This document shows positions 61,067-64,000 of a DNA stretch of 64,000 nucleotides, piece after piece (within the stretch, counting starts at the first letter, position 1; every line of letters begins with the position of its first letter). The translations under genes were made by a program, and so were the position numbers. Under the pieces are notes generated by a model that was not told the DNA's origin, did not search any database, and saw only the letters and a program-made list of their open reading frames with translations. The DNA is from DATDAH01 sp963845425 (lineage in GTDB: Bacteria; Actinomycetota; Acidimicrobiia; Acidimicrobiales; DATDAH01), in assembly GCA_963845425.1 (NCBI GenBank), contig CAWJSC010000017.1, positions 186,001 to 250,000 on the forward strand. Direction: 5' to 3'.

Positions 61067-61354
61067 TCAGGGGACCGCGATGGTCTCCAGCACCTTGGCC
61101 TCGGGCCGGCCGGAGAGGCCGGGGGAATTCTCCCGGACGGCCCAGACCGCCGTGGTCAGGAACCCGAGGAACGCCTCGGCCTCCTCGACCGTGTCGAACT
61201 CGAGGTCGACGACCACGAAGGCGGGGTCGTCTACCGGTCGCCGGACGCGTTCGGCCCGCACCCCCGCTTGGCGTCGGGCGTCGGCGAAGCCCACGAAGGC
61301 GGTGGTCCAGGTCGAGAAGTCGGTGACGGCGTGCTCGATGTGCAGGCTGGGCAT
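61067..61354 (-). CDS. Hypothetical protein (possible ABM-fold)
   Basis: 95 residues. MPSLHIEHAVTDFSTWTTAFVGFADARRQAGVRAERVRRP, then strands VVVDLEFDTVEEAEAFLGFLTTAVWAVRE suggest a ferredoxin-like monooxygenase-type fold (ABM), but this is tentative. CGGAGG lies about 7 nt before the ATG. Divergent from the LuxR gene. Confidence 0.6.
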   Translation of the reverse strand: MPSLHIEHAVTDFSTWTTAFVGFADARRQAGVRAERVRRPVDDPAFVVVDLEFDTVEEAEAFLGFLTTAVWAVRENSPGLSGRPEAKVLETIAVP

Positions 61355-61411
61355 GACGACCTCCGGGTGCGGGCTCGTCGCGGACGGTACGACGGGGCCG
61401 CCCCCGGGCCC

Positions 61412-61429
61412 ATCCCAGGTTCCTGGGAT
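61412..61429. promoter_or_regulatory. Perfect 18-bp palindrome ATCCCAGG-TT-CCTGGGAT
   Basis: It lies in the divergent gap between 61354 (minus) and 61478 (plus). It is a good candidate operator, perhaps of the LuxR-type protein next to it. The -10 TACGGT (61464-61469) is 34 bp downstream. Confidence 0.65.
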
Positions 61430-61477
61430 CTTCGGCGTCGCGGCGCCGGGCCGTCGGGCGGCCTACGGTCCGGATCC

Positions 61478-62539
61478 GTGTCGGCCACCGATGCCGCCGG
61501 GCGGCGTGCCGTGGATCGGATCGCCGCGGCCGCCGGGGCCCCCGACGACGACCGGGTGCTGCGGGCCCGCGTACTCGACGCCATCGCCAAGGAGGCCCCC
61601 TTCGACGCCTACGCGTGGCTGCTCACCGACCCGGAGTCCGAGGTCGGCAGCTCGCCCCTGGCCGAGGTCCCGTCACTGTCGGACCTGCCGGAACTCATCC
61701 GGCTGAAGTACCTGACCACCGTCAACCGGTGGACCGCGCTGCCGGTGCCGGCCGCCGGGCTCCACCAGACGACCGGGGGTGACCTGGGTCAGAGCCTCGT
61801 GTGGCGGGGGGCGCTCGCCCGCCACGAGGTCGGGGACGTGGCGTCGGTGGTCTTCCGTGACCCTTTCGGCTGCTGGGGGTTCCTCGATCTCTGGCGCATC
61901 GGTTCCTCGCCGCCGTTCACGGCCCAGGAGATCGCCTTCCTCGCGGAGGCGGCGACGCCCATCACGACCGCCCTGCGCACGGCCCAGGCCCGCACGTTCG
62001 CGACGACGGCCACGACAGCGCGAGCGACCGGCCCTGTCGTCCTCCTCGTGTCCTCCGCGCTCGAGGTCCGGGGGCAGACGGCGGCGACCGACGACTACCT
62101 GCGGTTGCTCGTCCCGACCGAGGCCGACCGGCAGCCTGTCCCCGCCGGGGCCCTCAATGTCGCCGCCCAGCTCCTGGCCGTCGATGCGGGGGTCGACGAC
62201 CACCCGCCGTCGACCCGCGTCCACCTCGGTGGCGGCACCTGGCTCACCCTGCGCGCCGCCCGCGTCGACCCCTCGGCGGCGGGCGGGACGGGCGACATCG
62301 CCGTCGCCATCGAGGCCACCTCCCCGGCCGACCTCGAGACGCTCTTCGGGCGGGCCCACGGCCTGACCCGGCGGGAGCGAGAGCTGCTGAGCCACCTCGT
62401 CGCCGGGGCCGACACCCGCAACGTGGCCGAGGCCATGTTCGTCTCCGAGCACACCGTCCAGGACCACCTCAAGTCGATCTTCGCCAAGACCGGCGTCCGC
62501 AGCCGCCGTTCGTTGCTGGCCCGGGTCACTGGCCACTGA
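61478..62539 (+). CDS. LuxR-type HTH regulator with GAF-like N-terminus
   Basis: 353 residues from GTG 61478. The C-terminal helix-turn-helix is LTRRERELLSHLVAGADTRNVAEAMFVSEHTVQDHLKSIFAKTGVRSRR, a clear LuxR/GerE domain. The N-terminal ~180 residues (FDAYAWLLTDPESEVGSSPLAEVPSLSDLPELIRLKYLTTVNRW...SPPFTAQEIAFLAEAATPITTAL) resemble a GAF sensor. TACGGT ends 8 nt before the start. Target genes are unknown. Confidence 0.88.
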   Translation: MSATDAAGRRAVDRIAAAAGAPDDDRVLRARVLDAIAKEAPFDAYAWLLTDPESEVGSSPLAEVPSLSDLPELIRLKYLTTVNRWTALPVPAAGLHQTTGGDLGQSLVWRGALARHEVGDVASVVFRDPFGCWGFLDLWRIGSSPPFTAQEIAFLAEAATPITTALRTAQARTFATTATTARATGPVVLLVSSALEVRGQTAATDDYLRLLVPTEADRQPVPAGALNVAAQLLAVDAGVDDHPPSTRVHLGGGTWLTLRAARVDPSAAGGTGDIAVAIEATSPADLETLFGRAHGLTRRERELLSHLVAGADTRNVAEAMFVSEHTVQDHLKSIFAKTGVRSRRSLLARVTGH

Positions 62540-62586
62540 GGCCGCCCCCGGTTCTGGCCGGAGGGGCCGCTGGTTAGGGTCGCCGG

Positions 62587-64000
62587 GTGCCTGTGGACCC
62601 GATCGTGGCCCAGCGGCTGTGGACCCAGCCGGAGTTGTCCGGCCTGAACCGGCTGCCGATGCGTCCGCCACTCGTGCCCTACCCGGACCTGGACCAGGCC
62701 CGGACCCATGACCCGTCCCACTCGCCCTGGTGGCGCTCCCTCGACGGGGACTGGCGCTTCCTGCTGGTGAACCGCCCCGAGTCCGCCCCCGACGGCTGGC
62801 ACCAGGCCCGCTTCGACGACCACCGCTGGCGCACCCTCGCGGTCCCCGGCTGCTGGACCCGCCAGGACGTCGGCGACCCGCCGCAGTACACGAACGTCCA
62901 GATGCCCTTCGCCGGGGAGTTCCCGGATGTGCCCATCGACGACCCCACGGGCCTCTACCGCACCGAGTTCGCCGTGCCCGTCCCGTGGAAGGACCGCCGC
63001 GTGGTCCTGCAGATCGGCGGCGCCGAGAGCGTCGTCCTCCTGTGGCTGAACGGGACGTTCCTGGGGATGAGCAAGGACACCCGCCTCGCCGCCGAGTTCG
63101 ACCTCACCCCCCACCTCGTCGACCGCACCAACGTGCTGGCCGCCATGGTCGTGCGGTGGTCCGACGCCACCTGGATCGAGGACCAGGACCACTGGTTCCA
63201 CGCCGGGCTCCACCGTTCGGTCACCCTCCACTCGACCGAGGCCACCCACCTGGCCGACGTGGCCGTGACCGCCGGCCTGGAGGACGACCGCACCACCGGC
63301 ACCCTCGTCGTCGACGTCCGCCTCGGCGGCCCGCCGGTCCCCGACGGCTGGACCGTCGAGGCCCGGGTCGAGACGGCCACCGACGAACCGGTCATCGAGC
63401 CCCTGGCTGACGCGCTCACCCCCTTCCGCGGTGACACCTTCGTCGACCGGCTCACTGGCGCAATGGCGTGGCCGGGCCCCGTGGCCCACCTCGAGGCCGC
63501 CGTGCCCGCCGTCCGGCCGTGGTCGACCGAGGTGCCCCACCGCTATCGCCTCCTGGTCAGCCTCCGGGACGACGCGGGCACGATTCGTGAGGCCACAGCT
63601 CAGTGGATCGGCTTCCGATCGGTGGAGATCCGCGACCGGGACCTCCTGCTGAACGGCGAGCGGGTCCTCATCCGGGGCGTCAACCGTCACGACCACCACC
63701 CGGACACCGGCAAGACCCTGACCCGGGAGGACATGGAGCGCGACGTCGTGCTCATGAAGCGCTTCGGGTTCAACGCCGTGCGCTGTGCCCACTACCCCAA
63801 CGATCCCGCCTTCCTCGACCTCTGCGACGAGTACGGGTTGTGGGTGGTCGACGAGGCCAACGTCGAGAGCCACGGCCGTCAGGTCGCCCTGGCCCCGGAC
63901 GCCCGCTACCACGCCGCGATCGTCCAACGGGTGGTGCGCATGGTCCAGCGCGACCGGAACCACCCCAGCGTCATCGCCTGGTCCCTCGGCAACGAGTCCG
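62587..64000 (+). CDS. Glycoside hydrolase family 2 beta-galactosidase (3' end outside window)
   Basis: 471 codons visible, open to the window end. The N-terminal jelly-roll starts VPVDPIVAQRLWTQPELSGL, followed by LYRTEFAVPVPWKDRRVVLQIGGAESVVLLWLNGTFLGMSKDTRLAAEFDL, immunoglobulin-like strands, then the barrel start LLLNGERVLIRGVNRHDHHPDTGKTL. WVVDEANVESHG and HPSVIAWSLGNES close the visible part; the Glu of GNES is the acid/base. It is probably LacZ-like; specificity cannot be fixed without the C-terminus. TAGGGT ends 6 nt before GTG 62587. Confidence 0.92.
   Translation, partial: MPVDPIVAQRLWTQPELSGLNRLPMRPPLVPYPDLDQARTHDPSHSPWWRSLDGDWRFLLVNRPESAPDGWHQARFDDHRWRTLAVPGCWTRQDVGDPPQYTNVQMPFAGEFPDVPIDDPTGLYRTEFAVPVPWKDRRVVLQIGGAESVVLLWLNGTFLGMSKDTRLAAEFDLTPHLVDRTNVLAAMVVRWSDATWIEDQDHWFHAGLHRSVTLHSTEATHLADVAVTAGLEDDRTTGTLVVDVRLGGPPVPDGWTVEARVETATDEPVIEPLADALTPFRGDTFVDRLTGAMAWPGPVAHLEAAVPAVRPWSTEVPHRYRLLVSLRDDAGTIREATAQWIGFRSVEIRDRDLLLNGERVLIRGVNRHDHHPDTGKTLTREDMERDVVLMKRFGFNAVRCAHYPNDPAFLDLCDEYGLWVVDEANVESHGRQVALAPDARYHAAIVQRVVRMVQRDRNHPSVIAWSLGNES

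Overview
The window is 64 kb of very GC-rich DNA (about 70 % by eye), densely packed with genes on both strands. No rRNA, tRNA, CRISPR array or intact transposase was recognised. The gene families suggest a high-GC actinobacterium. F420-dependent luciferase-like oxidoreductases, DUF3039, DUF2510, a DUF222/13E12 HNH gene, a mycothiol-type DinB protein, an Rpf-like protein and many acyl-CoA enzymes occur together. I would guess the Acidimicrobiia (Iamia/Ilumatobacter-like), but this rests on gene content only.

Layout. 1-4.5 kb: C-terminus of a molybdopterin oxidoreductase, an Rpf-like secreted protein behind two CRP/GlxR-type boxes, an MFS exporter, a class III adenylate cyclase and a secreted phospholipase A2. 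4.6-9.2 kb: an amino-acid ABC importer (binding protein, permease, ATPase), a GNAT, a SnoaL-like protein and a hemolysin III. 9.3-13.5 kb: an ArfB-like ribosome-rescue factor, an acyl-CoA dehydrogenase, and a TetR/MFS drug-efflux pair with a perfect operator. 13.5-23 kb: a nuclease-LTD lipoprotein, a sigma-like protein, adenosine deaminase, an EamA transporter, an F420 enzyme, GNATs, and an orphan ketosynthase/ACP pair. 23-36 kb: lipid or steroid-type catabolism. It holds a phosphotransferase, two F420 enzymes, two crotonases, an acyl-CoA synthetase, a D-aminoacylase-like hydrolase, and a four-gene OB-fold/DUF35 plus thiolase-fold operon. That operon sits behind an exact KstR-type operator, which overlaps its -10 box. 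36-41.6 kb: DUF2510 protein, hydrolases, neutral zinc metallopeptidase, SDR and SGNH hydrolase. 41.6-46 kb: the molybdate importer modABC with an HTH-TOBE regulator, next to a NirK-like cupredoxin protein that lacks its normal 5' end. 46-56 kb: MscS channel, secreted lipase, ValS, CysS, a membrane-anchored HEPN protein, a second acyl-CoA dehydrogenase and a lipoprotein. 56-64 kb: acyltransferase, NTR/TIMP-like protein, a frameshifted DUF222-HNH pseudogene, a structured 0.5-kb non-coding stretch, a PadR operon, a LuxR regulator, and the start of a GH2 beta-galactosidase.

Two patterns run across the window. First, more than 20 starts carry a TANNNT hexamer ending only 6-9 nt before the start codon, which suggests pervasive leaderless transcription; this was used to choose several start codons. 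Second, many intergenic gaps hold hairpins whose outer arms begin TTCTGGC and end GCCAGAA with varied inner stems. One of these appears to have been inserted with a 20-bp duplication of a gene start. Other small repeats are an approximately 85-bp dispersed element (3 copies), a 70-bp tandem repeat, and a 31-nt leader shared by two unrelated genes.
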